Positions 6,621-15,640 are shown, numbered from the stretch's first letter. The stretch: DNA of 16,598 nt from Thermoanaerobaculia bacterium (GCA_030150965.1 JASLEW010000625.1:1-16598), one strand, 5' to 3'. A program made the numbers and translations. The notes: generated by a model not told the origin, from the sequence alone.

Positions 6621-6957
6621 CGGCCGATAGTCTCTTGAGCACGAGATTCAGAAGCGCCAGAGGTCCGGCCGCACCAGCAGCACGTGAACGCCGTCCTTGC
6701 CCACGGTTTTCTCCTGGTCTCATCCTGACCGGAAGCCACGGGGAGCTGGGCGACCGCCGCCTCCACGACCGCTTTCCGGCGGACCTCGAAGCTCTTGCTA
6801 CGCTTAGTATACGGAAAGGGTGCGGCCGGCATCCGGGCGGGAGGGTTGCGGCCGGTCTGGCCGGGCCGTCCGCCTCTGGACAGCGAGCGGCCGGGCGCGC
6901 TACGGTACAGTCTTTCGTCCAACCTCCAGGCGGCTTGCGGGCAGGAGAATGCGGTCG
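6621..6957. other. 337-base stretch without an intact gene
   Basis: This gap separates the minus-strand small genes from the plus-strand epimerase. Its left half carries the frameshifted minus-strand coding remnant described separately (6648-6800). A short AT-richer patch (TAGTATAC, near 6804-6811) could hold a promoter, but no convincing -35/-10 pair is seen in either direction. The right half up to 6940 is GC-rich and shows nothing further, apart from the AGGAG at 6943-6947 that serves the epimerase. Confidence 0.5.
6648..6800 (-). pseudogene. frameshifted remnant of an unidentified gene (C-terminal end)
   Basis: On the minus strand, one frame from about 6800 reads a protein-like, GC3-rich segment (KSFEVRRKAVVEAAVAQLP, then VASGQDE). 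Near 6715-6722 the coding look passes to another frame, which continues QEKTVGKDGVHVLLVRPDLW and closes with RF and TGA at 6650-6648. That second frame has its own TGA just upstream, so the two halves cannot be read as one protein without an indel. No start codon or ribosome binding site suits either piece. I do not recognise the family. It lies on the same strand as the 120-residue gene and ends 28 bases before its ATG. It could instead be chance open sequence in GC-rich DNA. Confidence 0.3.
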
Positions 6958-7983
6958 ATGACGATGGATTGGCAGCGGAAGGCGGTTCTGGTCACCGGCG
7001 GGGCGTCGTTCATCAGCTCCCATCTGATCGACCTGCTGGCGGAGCGCGGCGTGGGGCGCATCCGGGTGGTGGACGACCTGACCAGCGGCCGGCTGGCCAA
7101 CATCGAGGGGCACATCAGGTCGGGGCTGGTCGAGTTCGTCGAGGCCGACCTGCTGGCGCCCGGCGTGGCGCAGCGGGCGGTCGCGGGGATGGCGGTGGTC
7201 TTCCACCTCGCCGCCATCCATGGCGGGCGCGGCTTCGTCGATCTGCACCAGGCGGCCTGCGCGCAGAACCTGGCGCTCGACGGCATGCTCATCAAGGCGG
7301 CGCACGAGGCCGGGGTCGAGAAGTTCGTCTTCGCCAGCTCCGGCTGCGTCTATCCCAACTACCTGCAGCAGGACGTGACCCAGGAGCTCTACCTCACCGA
7401 GAAGATGGTCGGGCCCCCCTACGAGGCCGACAACCTCTACGGCTGGGCGAAGCTGATGAGCGAGATGACGCTGCGCGCCTACCACCGCGACCTCGGCCTG
7501 CGCTCGGCGTCCTGCCGCTTCTTCACCGTCTACGGCGAGCGCGGCGTCGAGAACCACGCCGTCATCGCCATGATCGCCCGCGCCTTCGTGCGCCAGGACC
7601 CGTTCGAGGTGTGGGGCGACGGCACCCAGATCCGCAACTGGACCTACGTGGGCGACATCGTGCGCGGCATGGTGCTGGCCGCCGAGAAGATCGACGACGG
7701 CACCGCGGTCAACCTCGGCACCGAGGAGCGCACCCGCGTCATCGACGCCGTGCGCGAGGTGCTGCGCTACACCGGCCAGCAGGCCGAGATCAGGTTCCTG
7801 CCCCACATGCCGACCGGGCCGCTCAACCGCGTGGCCAGCAACCGGCTTGCCCGCGAGCTGCTGGGCTGGGAGCCGCAGGTCAGGTTCGTCGACGGCCTGC
7901 ACCGCACCATCGACTGGTACTTCGGCAGCCGCGAGCGCGAGAAGGTCGGCGGCTACCTGGCCGGGATGCTGACCGAGCGCTGA
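6958..7983 (+). CDS. NAD(P)-dependent sugar-nucleotide epimerase/dehydratase (extended SDR)
   Basis: A 341-residue extended short-chain dehydrogenase acting on a nucleotide sugar in the cytoplasm. The N-terminal Rossmann fold has the dinucleotide motif at 14-21, then VVDDLTSG, FHLAAIHGGRGF (82-93), SSGCVYP (127-133) and the catalytic pair Tyr161/Lys165 in YGWAK. The C-terminal half has FEVWGDGTQIRNWTYVGDIV, typical of epimerases. HLAA-x-x-GG-x-GF with CVYP recalls GDP-mannose 3,5-epimerases, but a UDP-sugar 4-epimerase is also possible. The dinucleotide motif reads GGASFISS where GGAGFIGS is usual, so two Gly are Ser. ATGs at 6949, 6958 and 6964 are in frame; 6958 is chosen for spacing to AGGAG at 6943-6947. 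It opens the plus-strand glycan block. Confidence 0.88.
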   Translation: MTMDWQRKAVLVTGGASFISSHLIDLLAERGVGRIRVVDDLTSGRLANIEGHIRSGLVEFVEADLLAPGVAQRAVAGMAVVFHLAAIHGGRGFVDLHQAACAQNLALDGMLIKAAHEAGVEKFVFASSGCVYPNYLQQDVTQELYLTEKMVGPPYEADNLYGWAKLMSEMTLRAYHRDLGLRSASCRFFTVYGERGVENHAVIAMIARAFVRQDPFEVWGDGTQIRNWTYVGDIVRGMVLAAEKIDDGTAVNLGTEERTRVIDAVREVLRYTGQQAEIRFLPHMPTGPLNRVASNRLARELLGWEPQVRFVDGLHRTIDWYFGSREREKVGGYLAGMLTER

Positions 7984-8101
7984 GCACCCGCATCGCCGCT
8001 GGAGCGGATGGCGCGGGGGCCGAGCGTCGCCGTGCGCCGCTCGCGTCCCGCCGGGCCGCCGCCCCCACCGGGCAGGCCGGCCACCTCTCCTCGTCCACCT
8101 C

Positions 8102-9235
8102 ATGCACCGCCTGGTCTACCTCTGCGACTGGCTGCCGCCCGACTTCGGGGCGGTCGGGCAGTACAGCCTGCTGTTCGCGCGCCAGCGCGCCGCGGCCGGC
8201 GAGGACGTGGTGCTCGCCGGTCTGTCGTCCGCCCCCTCCTCGACGGCGGCCGAGGAGGCCGGCGCCGGCCGGCTGCGCGTGGTGCGCCGCCGCGCCCCGC
8301 TCTACGACCGCGCCGACCTCCGCGCCCGGGCGCTGTGGACGGCGCGCACCAACCTCGGCCTGCTGTGGGGCGTGCGCCGCGAGCTGCGCCGGGCCGACGA
8401 GGTCCTCATCACCGGCAGCCCGCCGTTCCTGCTGCATCTCGCCGTGCCGCTCACGGCGCTGCTGCGCCAGCGGCTGACCTATCGCATCACCGACTTCCAC
8501 CCGGAATGCCTGATGGCCGAGATCGGCGAGCAGCGGGGACGCGTGCCCCGCGCGCTCGCCGCCTTCCACCGCCTGACCGTGGCGCTGCGCCGCCGGGTGG
8601 ACCGCTTCGAGGTGCTCGGCGAGGACCAGCGCCGGCGCCTCCTGGAGCAGGGGATCGCGCCCGGCCGCATCGTGCTGAAGCGCGATCCGTCGCCGGTCGC
8701 GGTCCCGCCGGGCACCGTGCCGCTGCCGCGCCCGCCGGAGCTGGGCGGCGGCTGCCTGCTCCTCTACTCCGGCAACTTCGGCGTGGCGCACGACGCCGCC
8801 ACGCTCATCGCCGGCTACCGCCGCCATCACCGCGCGGGCTCGGGGCGCACCCGGCTGTGGCTCAACGCCACCGGCGCCCGCGCCGACCAGGTCGAGGCGG
8901 AGCTGCGGGCCGAGGGGCTGCCGCTCCACCGCAGCCGGCCGGTGCCGCTCGCCGAGCTGCCGCGCCTGCTGATCACTCCCGACGCCCACCTCATCACCCT
9001 GCGCGATCCCTTCGTCGGCTACGTGCTGCCGTCGAAGGTCTACGGCTGCCTGGAGTCGCGGCGCGACATCCTCTACGTCGGCAGCCGCGCCTCGGACATC
9101 CACCTGCTCTGCGCCGGCTCCCCCGGCGGCGGCTACCTCCAGGTCGAGGCCGGCGACGAGGCGGGCCTGGCGCGGGCGCTCGAGGCGCTCGCCGACCGCG
9201 CGGCGGCGCGGCAGGCCGGCCCGGACGCACGATGA
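8102..9235 (+). CDS. GT-B glycosyltransferase (GT4-like)
   Basis: A 377-residue glycosyltransferase of the GT-B fold, likely adding a sugar from a nucleotide donor to a lipid-linked glycan on the cytoplasmic face of the membrane. The N-terminal domain begins RLVYLCDWLPPDFGAVGQYS, a pattern seen in WbuB-type GT4 enzymes. VLITGSPPFLLHL (101-113) and YRITDFHPE (127-135) follow. The donor-binding half begins at LLLYSGNFGVAHD (219-231) and ends with VLPSKVYGCLESRRDILYVG (308-327), where GT4 enzymes bind the nucleotide sugar. No signal peptide is present. The gap from the epimerase is 118 bases and from the next gene 39 bases, so co-transcription with the dehydratase is likely. Donor and acceptor cannot be told from the sequence. 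Confidence 0.85.
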   Translation: MHRLVYLCDWLPPDFGAVGQYSLLFARQRAAAGEDVVLAGLSSAPSSTAAEEAGAGRLRVVRRRAPLYDRADLRARALWTARTNLGLLWGVRRELRRADEVLITGSPPFLLHLAVPLTALLRQRLTYRITDFHPECLMAEIGEQRGRVPRALAAFHRLTVALRRRVDRFEVLGEDQRRRLLEQGIAPGRIVLKRDPSPVAVPPGTVPLPRPPELGGGCLLLYSGNFGVAHDAATLIAGYRRHHRAGSGRTRLWLNATGARADQVEAELRAEGLPLHRSRPVPLAELPRLLITPDAHLITLRDPFVGYVLPSKVYGCLESRRDILYVGSRASDIHLLCAGSPGGGYLQVEAGDEAGLARALEALADRAAARQAGPDAR

Positions 9236-9274
9236 AGACCAAGCGGAGACTAAGATGATGTCGCGGAGGTTCCC

Positions 9275-10408
9275 TTGACCCCGGAAGAGCTGCGCAACGT
9301 CTACCGCGGCCGCCGCGTGCTGGTGACCGGCCACACCGGCTTCCAGGGCGGTTGGCTGGCCACCTGGCTGGCCGAGCTGGGGGCGCGGGTGGCGGGTTTC
9401 AGCCTGGCCGGCGACAGCGAGCCGAGCCTGTTCGCCGCCGCGCGGGTCGCCGATTCGCTGGTGGCCGACGTGACCGGCGACATTCGCGACCTGGGCCAGC
9501 TCGAGGCGGCGTGGAAGGAGAGCCGCCCCGAGATCGTCTTCCACCTGGCGGCCCAGCCGCTGATCGACGAGAGCTACCGCGAGCCGGTGGCGACGGTCGG
9601 CGTCAACGTCCTCGGCGTCACCCACGTGCTGGAGCTGGCCCGCCGCCGGCCCACGCCCACCGCCGTGGTCATCGTCACCAGCGACCGCTGCTACGACCGC
9701 CGCGACTGGCCCTACGCCTACCGCGAGGTCGATCCGCTGGGCGGCGACGACGTCTACAGCGCCAGCAAATCGGCGGCCGAGCTGCTCACCCACGCCTTCC
9801 GCCACAGCTTCCTCGCCGAGCGCGGCGTCGGCGCCGCCACCGCCCGCGCCGGCAGCGTCATCGGCGGCGGCGACTGGACGCCGGGGCTGCTGCTGCCGGA
9901 GAGCATGCGGGCGCTCGCCGCCGGCCTGCCGGTCCAGGTGCGCAGCCCGCGCCTGGTGCGGCCCTGGCAGCACGTGCTCGACCCGCTCTCCGGCTACCTC
10001 ACCCTGGGCGGCCGGCTGCTCGCCGCCGGGCCGGCGGAGCGCCAGGCGCTCGCCGGCCCCTGGAACTTCGGCCCCGCGGCCGAGACCGGACGCACCGTCT
10101 GGGAGCTGGCGGAGGCGATCATCGCCAACTGGGGCAGCGGCACCTGGGAGAGCGGCAAGGAGCCGCCGCGGGAGCGTGGCGGCTCCGGCGCGGGCCGCGG
10201 CCGCGACCGCGAGGCGCCGCCGCCGGTCCGGCTGTCCATCGACAAGGCGCGGGAGCGGCTCGGCTGGGCGCCGCGCTGGGGATTCCAGGAGATGGTGGCC
10301 CACACGGTGGACTGGTACCGCGGCTATTACGCCGGCGACGACATGGGGGGCTGGTGCCGCCGCCAGATCGCGACTCACATGGAGCCGGCCGAGGACGGAG
10401 CGGCCTGA
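9275..10408 (+). CDS. rfbG: CDP-glucose 4,6-dehydratase
   Basis: A 377-residue SDR enzyme that converts CDP-D-glucose to CDP-4-keto-6-deoxyglucose, the entry step to 3,6-dideoxyhexoses and other deoxy sugars. Family marks are strong: VLVTGHTGFQGGWL (15-28) in place of the usual GGAGFIG; TSDRCYDRRDW (135-145); YREVDPLGGDDVYSASK (149-165) with catalytic Tyr161/Lys165; RAGSVIGGGDW (191-201); and RPWQHVLDPLSGYL (229-242). A Gly/Arg/Pro-rich insertion lies at about 298-312, before LSIDKARERLGW. The start is TTG at 9275, with GCGGAGGT at 9263-9270 at ideal spacing and no in-frame ATG nearby. The partner cytidylyltransferase (RfbF) is not in the window, so CDP-glucose must be made by a gene elsewhere, or the true substrate differs. 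Confidence 0.87.
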   Translation: MTPEELRNVYRGRRVLVTGHTGFQGGWLATWLAELGARVAGFSLAGDSEPSLFAAARVADSLVADVTGDIRDLGQLEAAWKESRPEIVFHLAAQPLIDESYREPVATVGVNVLGVTHVLELARRRPTPTAVVIVTSDRCYDRRDWPYAYREVDPLGGDDVYSASKSAAELLTHAFRHSFLAERGVGAATARAGSVIGGGDWTPGLLLPESMRALAAGLPVQVRSPRLVRPWQHVLDPLSGYLTLGGRLLAAGPAERQALAGPWNFGPAAETGRTVWELAEAIIANWGSGTWESGKEPPRERGGSGAGRGRDREAPPPVRLSIDKARERLGWAPRWGFQEMVAHTVDWYRGYYAGDDMGGWCRRQIATHMEPAEDGAA

Positions 10409-10663
10409 GAGGCTCCTTGCCGGCGCCGGCTCCAGGCCCGCCGGTGACAAAAATCGTCCCCGGCGGGGTCCAAAGCTGTCATCGCCCGCTCCTGCCGCCT
10501 CCCCAAGATCCCATCTTCATGCTAGTTTAGGGGTTGTCATCCAGGTGGACTGGCGGGCATGTCGTTTGCTCCTGGGCCTTGGCATCCGTCCTTGAGAATG
10601 CCTTGACCGTCCGGGTGCCAAGGACAGGCATGACGTTCGCGGTACAGGGGTTGTAACGCAATC
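10409..10663. other. 255-base intergenic region with several inverted repeats
   Basis: No gene is seen. GCCGGCGCCGGC (10419-10430) is a perfect palindrome. CCCGCCGG (10437-10444) pairs with CCGGCGGG (10460-10467) over a 15-base loop containing AAAAA. CCTTGGCA (10577-10584) pairs with TGCCAAGG (10616-10623). AGGGGTTGT occurs twice (10529-10537 and 10646-10654). The first hairpins could end the glycan transcript and the later ones could form a leader for the next gene, but none has the T-run of a standard terminator and no clear promoter boxes are visible. Confidence 0.35.
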
Positions 10664-11839
10664 ATGGGAACCCTGCTTTGGTACGCCGCCGGGGCCGCCG
10701 TCGCCGCCGCGCTTCTGACCCACCTCCTGGTGCCGCCGGTCATCGGCCTCGCCAGAAGGCACCGCGTCCTCGATCAGCCGGGCAGCCGCAAGCGCCAGGC
10801 GAGCGCCGTGCCGCGCCTCGGGGGCCTGGCCATCTTCGGCGGCCTGGGGCTCGCGGCCGGCTTTGCCGCGCTCGGACAGTGGAGGATCTGGGGCACGGCG
10901 ATCGCCGGCAAGGGGATCCTCGCCCTGGCCGCCGGCGCCGCGCTGGTCTTCCTGGTCGGCGTCATCGACGACCTGCGCGGTGTCGGCGCCGGAACCAAGT
11001 TCCTGGTCGAGGTGGTCGCCGCCGGGCTGCTGCTGACCGCGGGGTGGTCGTTCTCGGTGCTGCGCCTCCCCTTCCTCGGCAGCATCGACCTCGGCGTGAT
11101 CGGCGGCGGCCTGGTGTCGGTGCTGTGGATCGTCGGCGTGACCAACGCCATCAACCTGCTCGACGGCCTGGACGGCCTGGCCGGCGGCGTGGTGGCGATC
11201 ATCGCCGCCTCGATGCTCAGCTACGCGGTGCTGCAGCGCAGCCCCGGGACGGTGGTGCTGATGGCCGCCACCGCCGGCGCCTGCGTCGGCTTCCTGCACC
11301 ACAACTGGAAGCCCGAGCGCATCTTCATGGGCGACTCGGGGGCGCTCACCCTGGGCTACCTGCTCGCCGCGATGAGCCTCCATTCGGCGATCAAGGCCCC
11401 GGCGGCGGTCGCCATCCTGGTCCCCATCCTGGCGCTCGGCGTGCCGGTCATGGACACCCTGCTGGTGATGGCGGTGCGCTTCCTCGACCGTCCCCAGGCC
11501 CATCTGGTGCGCCGCTTCCTGCGCATGTTCCGCGCCGACCGCAAGCATCTGCACCACCTCCTGGAGCGCTTCGGCGCCAGGCGTTCCCACGTGGTGGGGC
11601 TGATCTATGCGGTGGTGGTGGCCTTCTGCGCCATGGCCCTGGTGGTGGCGGTGACCGGCCAGGGGACCCTCGGCGTGCTCCTCGTCTGCGTCGAGTTCCT
11701 GGTCGTCCTGGGCATGCGTCACCTGGGCGGGAGCGCCAGGCCGGAGCAGCCCTCCGACCAACCGGCGCCCAAGGCCCGCACCCGCCCCACCCATCCGGCG
11801 CCCCCGGCCGCCAAGCTGCGCACCGCCAACCGGCACTGA
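10664..11839 (+). CDS. polyprenyl-phosphate sugar-1-phosphate transferase (WecA/MraY family)
   Basis: An integral membrane protein of 391 residues that attaches a sugar-1-phosphate to undecaprenyl phosphate, the first step of lipid-linked glycan assembly. About ten hydrophobic segments span residues 1-350. Family motifs are complete: AVPRLGGLAIF (48-58), GVIDDLRG (99-106) with the Asp-Asp pair 102/103, NAINLLDGLDGLAGG (161-175), IFMGDSGALTLGY (220-232) with Asp224, and the loop RADRKHLHHLL (290-300) with the HxHH motif. HLHH plus DR points to the WecA/TagO branch (GlcNAc-1-phosphate) and away from MraY, but substrate is inferred. The C-terminus (about 351-391) is a Pro/Arg/Ala-rich tail not usual in the family. 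The ATG at 10664 has only a distant AGGGG upstream. It probably serves the same glycan pathway as the three upstream genes. Confidence 0.88.
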   Translation: MGTLLWYAAGAAVAAALLTHLLVPPVIGLARRHRVLDQPGSRKRQASAVPRLGGLAIFGGLGLAAGFAALGQWRIWGTAIAGKGILALAAGAALVFLVGVIDDLRGVGAGTKFLVEVVAAGLLLTAGWSFSVLRLPFLGSIDLGVIGGGLVSVLWIVGVTNAINLLDGLDGLAGGVVAIIAASMLSYAVLQRSPGTVVLMAATAGACVGFLHHNWKPERIFMGDSGALTLGYLLAAMSLHSAIKAPAAVAILVPILALGVPVMDTLLVMAVRFLDRPQAHLVRRFLRMFRADRKHLHHLLERFGARRSHVVGLIYAVVVAFCAMALVVAVTGQGTLGVLLVCVEFLVVLGMRHLGGSARPEQPSDQPAPKARTRPTHPAPPAAKLRTANRH

Positions 11840-11864
11840 GCCCACCCGCGCCGGCAGCTGGTCC

Positions 11865-11901
11865 GCCAGGTCGGCAACCTGGCCGCAGGCCTGCTGCCTG
11901 C
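11865..11901. repeat. two tandem short hairpins between convergent genes
   Basis: GCCAGGT (11865-11871) pairs with ACCTGGC (11877-11883) over a five-base loop. One base later, GCAGGC (11885-11890) pairs with GCCTGC (11896-11901), again with a five-base loop. They follow the sugar-1-phosphate transferase stop by 25 bases and may limit its transcript. No T-run follows on the plus strand. Confidence 0.35.
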
Positions 11902-11946
11902 CGGCGGCAAGCGGCCATGGCCCGGCGGGAGGCGACCTGAAGCGGA

Positions 11947-11986
11947 CTGAAAGCGAAAGGCCGGCCCGGGGTTGCCGGGCCGGCCT
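11947..11986 (-). terminator. intrinsic terminator of the groES-groEL operon
   Basis: AGGCCGGCCCGG (11958-11969) and CCGGGCCGGCCT (11975-11986) form a perfect 12-pair stem with a GGTTG loop, 30 bases beyond the groEL stop. On the minus strand the stem is followed by TTTCGCTTTC, a moderately T-rich tail. Position, stem strength and tail together make this the likely operon terminator. Confidence 0.75.
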
Positions 11987-12016
11987 CGCGGTTGTGGAAG
12001 GCTCGAGGCGAGGGGC

Positions 12017-13657
<1,641 letters not shown>

Positions 13658-13722
13658 GTGTCTATGTCTCCTCAGTGACTCGTATTTTCAACAGGGGGGA
13701 AGGCTCAACCGTCGTGCGACGC

Positions 13723-14022
13723 TCACTTCTTGCCGTTGACCACGGCCAGGATCTCGTCCTCGCGCAGGATGACGTAGTCCTCGTCCTCGATCTTGATCTC
13801 GCTGCCGGAATACTTGCCCATCAGCACGTGATCGCCGGCCTTGACGTCCATCGGCGAGCGCTTGCCGTCCTCGTTGAGCTTGCCCGGGCCCACGGCGATG
13901 ACCTCGGCTTCCTGCGGCTTCTCCTTGGCGGTGTCGGGGATGATGATGCCCCCGCGCACCTGCTCCTGCTGCTCCAGACGCTTGACCACCACGCGGTCAT
14001 GCAAGGGACGGATGTTCAGCAC
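13723..14022 (-). CDS. groES: co-chaperonin GroES (10 kDa)
   Basis: A 99-residue lid of the GroEL chamber. It has LNIRPLHDRVVVKRLE at the start, the mobile loop ending in GGIIIPDTAKEKPQEAEVIAVGPG (about 24-47), which contacts GroEL, and DHVLMGKYSGSEIKIEDEDYVILREDEILAV toward the end. Length and pattern are standard. The start is GTG at 14022, with a near-perfect AAGGAGGT eight bases upstream (14031-14038). It is the first gene of the groES-groEL operon. Confidence 0.98.
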   Translation of the reverse strand: MLNIRPLHDRVVVKRLEQQEQVRGGIIIPDTAKEKPQEAEVIAVGPGKLNEDGKRSPMDVKAGDHVLMGKYSGSEIKIEDEDYVILREDEILAVVNGKK

Positions 14023-14078
14023 GGCTTCTTACCTCCTTGGCAGGTTTGGAATTCCCGATTCGGCACCGCCGCCGGTTG

Positions 14079-14105
14079 TTAGCACTCAACGACGGTGACT
14101 GCTAA
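14079..14105 (-). promoter_or_regulatory. CIRCE operator (HrcA-binding inverted repeat)
   Basis: TTAGCACTC (14079-14087), a nine-base spacer and GACTGCTAA (14097-14105) match the CIRCE consensus TTAGCACTC-N9-GAGTGCTAA with one mismatch in the second arm. It lies between the promoter and the groES start and overlaps the expected transcription start, the usual place for HrcA repression of heat-shock genes. hrcA itself is not in the window. Confidence 0.92.
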
Positions 14106-14109
14106 CAGC

Positions 14110-14138
14110 AGTTTAAGGGTGGTCCCAAACCCTGTCAA
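14110..14138 (-). promoter_or_regulatory. sigma-70-type promoter of groES-groEL
   Basis: On the minus strand, a perfect TTGACA (14138-14133) is followed by a 17-base spacer and TAAACT (14115-14110), which matches four of six bases of TATAAT. The expected start falls near 14103, inside the CIRCE element. This arrangement indicates housekeeping-sigma transcription repressed by HrcA and not an alternative heat-shock sigma factor. Confidence 0.8.
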
Positions 14139-14311
14139 GCACCCGGCCCCGGCTGCCTCCGTCCCATCCCCTCGGGACCCGCTGTGCTATGCTTTTAAAG
14201 CTTGAGCACCGACCCTCCCAGTCCTCCCCCCGTCCCACCTCCTGATCGCCGGACCGCAGCGATGCCGCGCCGCGGCGAGGATTGCGCCCGGGCCGGCCGG
14301 GGTGGTGCGCG

Positions 14312-15640
14312 ATGAAGGAGACGGCCGGGATCTCCCCGGGCTATGCGCTGCTGCTGGGGTTCCTCCTGGTGCTGCTCAACGGCTTCTTCGTCGCCGCCGA
14401 GTTCGCGCTGGTGCGGGTGAGGCCCACCCAGCTCGGCCAGGAGGGGGAGCGGGGACAGCGGCGGACGGCGGCGGCGCGGCACATCATCCAGCACCTCGAC
14501 TCCTACCTCTCCGCCACCCAGCTCGGCATCACCCTGGCCTCCCTGGCGCTGGGCTGGATCGGGCAGCCGGCCTTCTCCTGGCTGATCGAGCCGGTGGTGA
14601 GCTTCCTCTTCGGGCGCAACCCCGCGCTGGTGCGCTCGGTCGGGCTCACCGTGTCGTTCCTCGCCATCACCATGCTGCACATCACCCTGGGCGAGCTGAC
14701 TCCCAAGTGGGTGGCGCTGCGCCGCACCCGGCCGGTGGCGCTGCTGGTCGCGGTGCCGCTGTTGCTTTTCGCCAAGCTCACCTTTCCGGTGATCTGGGTG
14801 CTCAACCGCAGCGCCCGCCTGCTGGTGCGGCCGTTCGGCATCGCTCCGCCCGGCGAGGGCGAGGGCATCGGCGACGAGGCCGAGCTGCGCCAGCTCCTGA
14901 TCTCCAGCCGCGACAGCGCCGTGTCCGAGCAGAAGCGCGAGCTGATCGACAACGTCTTCGAGCTGTCGCACCGGGTGGCGCGCCAGATCATGCTGCCGCG
15001 CCAGGACGTGGTCTACCTCTCGACCACCCGGCCGCTGGACGGCGAGCTGCGCCTCGCCCGCCGCAGCCGCCACACCCGCTTCCCGCTGTGCGAGGGCGAC
15101 CTCGACCACGTGATCGGCGTCGTCCACATCAAGGATCTCTTCCGCCGCGAGCGGCCGCCGGCGAGCCTCCAGGAGATCGCCCGCGAGATCGCCCTGGTTC
15201 CCGAGACGTTGGAGCTCGACCGCCTGCTCAAGCGCATGCGCGCCGAGCGCTTCCACCTGGCCGCGGTGATCGACGAGTACGGCGGCGTCTCGGGCGTGGT
15301 GACGCTCGAGGACGTCATCGAGGAGATCGTCGGCCAGATCCAGGACGAGTTCGACGCCGAGAAGCCGGAGCTGCAGAAGAAGCCCGACGGCTCCTACCTG
15401 GTGGCCGGCGGGATGCTGGTCGAGGAGCTGGAAGGGGCTCTCGGCCTGGAGCTCTCCGACCGCGACGAGGACACCATCGGCGGCGTCGTCTTCTCCGAGC
15501 TGGGCCGCAACCCGGCGGTCGGCGACCGCGTCGAGCTGGGGCCGATCCTCCTCGAGGTCACCGAGATGCAGCGCAACCGGGTGCGCACCCTCAAGGTCAC
15601 CGTCCCCCAGCCGGCCGCCGAGCCGGCGGCGAAGGCCTGA
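14312..15640 (+). CDS. CNNM/CorC-type membrane protein with CBS pair (hemolysin C-like family)
   Basis: A 442-residue inner-membrane protein of the CNNM/DUF21-CBS-CorC_HlyC family, members of which are linked to magnesium and cobalt transport or resistance. The membrane domain has hydrophobic segments at about 10-33, 66-86, 105-126 and 141-164, with NGFFVAAEFALVRVR (23-37) and TLGELTPKWVAL (125-136) as family signatures. A CBS pair covers about 222-341, ending in DEYGGVSGVVTLEDVIEEIVG (321-341), and the C-terminal CorC-type domain covers about 355-432. Length is normal. The ATG at 14312 is preferred to a TTG at 14282 because the first membrane helix starts soon after it, although no good ribosome binding site is seen. 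It is divergent from groES. The older 'hemolysin' name does not imply toxicity. Confidence 0.9.
   Translation: MKETAGISPGYALLLGFLLVLLNGFFVAAEFALVRVRPTQLGQEGERGQRRTAAARHIIQHLDSYLSATQLGITLASLALGWIGQPAFSWLIEPVVSFLFGRNPALVRSVGLTVSFLAITMLHITLGELTPKWVALRRTRPVALLVAVPLLLFAKLTFPVIWVLNRSARLLVRPFGIAPPGEGEGIGDEAELRQLLISSRDSAVSEQKRELIDNVFELSHRVARQIMLPRQDVVYLSTTRPLDGELRLARRSRHTRFPLCEGDLDHVIGVVHIKDLFRRERPPASLQEIAREIALVPETLELDRLLKRMRAERFHLAAVIDEYGGVSGVVTLEDVIEEIVGQIQDEFDAEKPELQKKPDGSYLVAGGMLVEELEGALGLELSDRDEDTIGGVVFSELGRNPAVGDRVELGPILLEVTEMQRNRVRTLKVTVPQPAAEPAAKA

Noticed and set aside
7880..10450. Long minus-strand open frame (about 856 codons) opposite the glycosyltransferase and dehydratase genes
   Set aside because: A GC-rich shadow: low-complexity composition, no recognisable motif and no ribosome binding site, while the plus strand carries full family signatures.
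6903..10647. Shared 8-mer CGGTACAG upstream of the epimerase (6903-6910) and of the sugar-1-phosphate transferase (10640-10647)
   Set aside because: Too short to be meaningful and at different distances from the two starts; no flanking similarity and no promoter boxes at a proper spacing.
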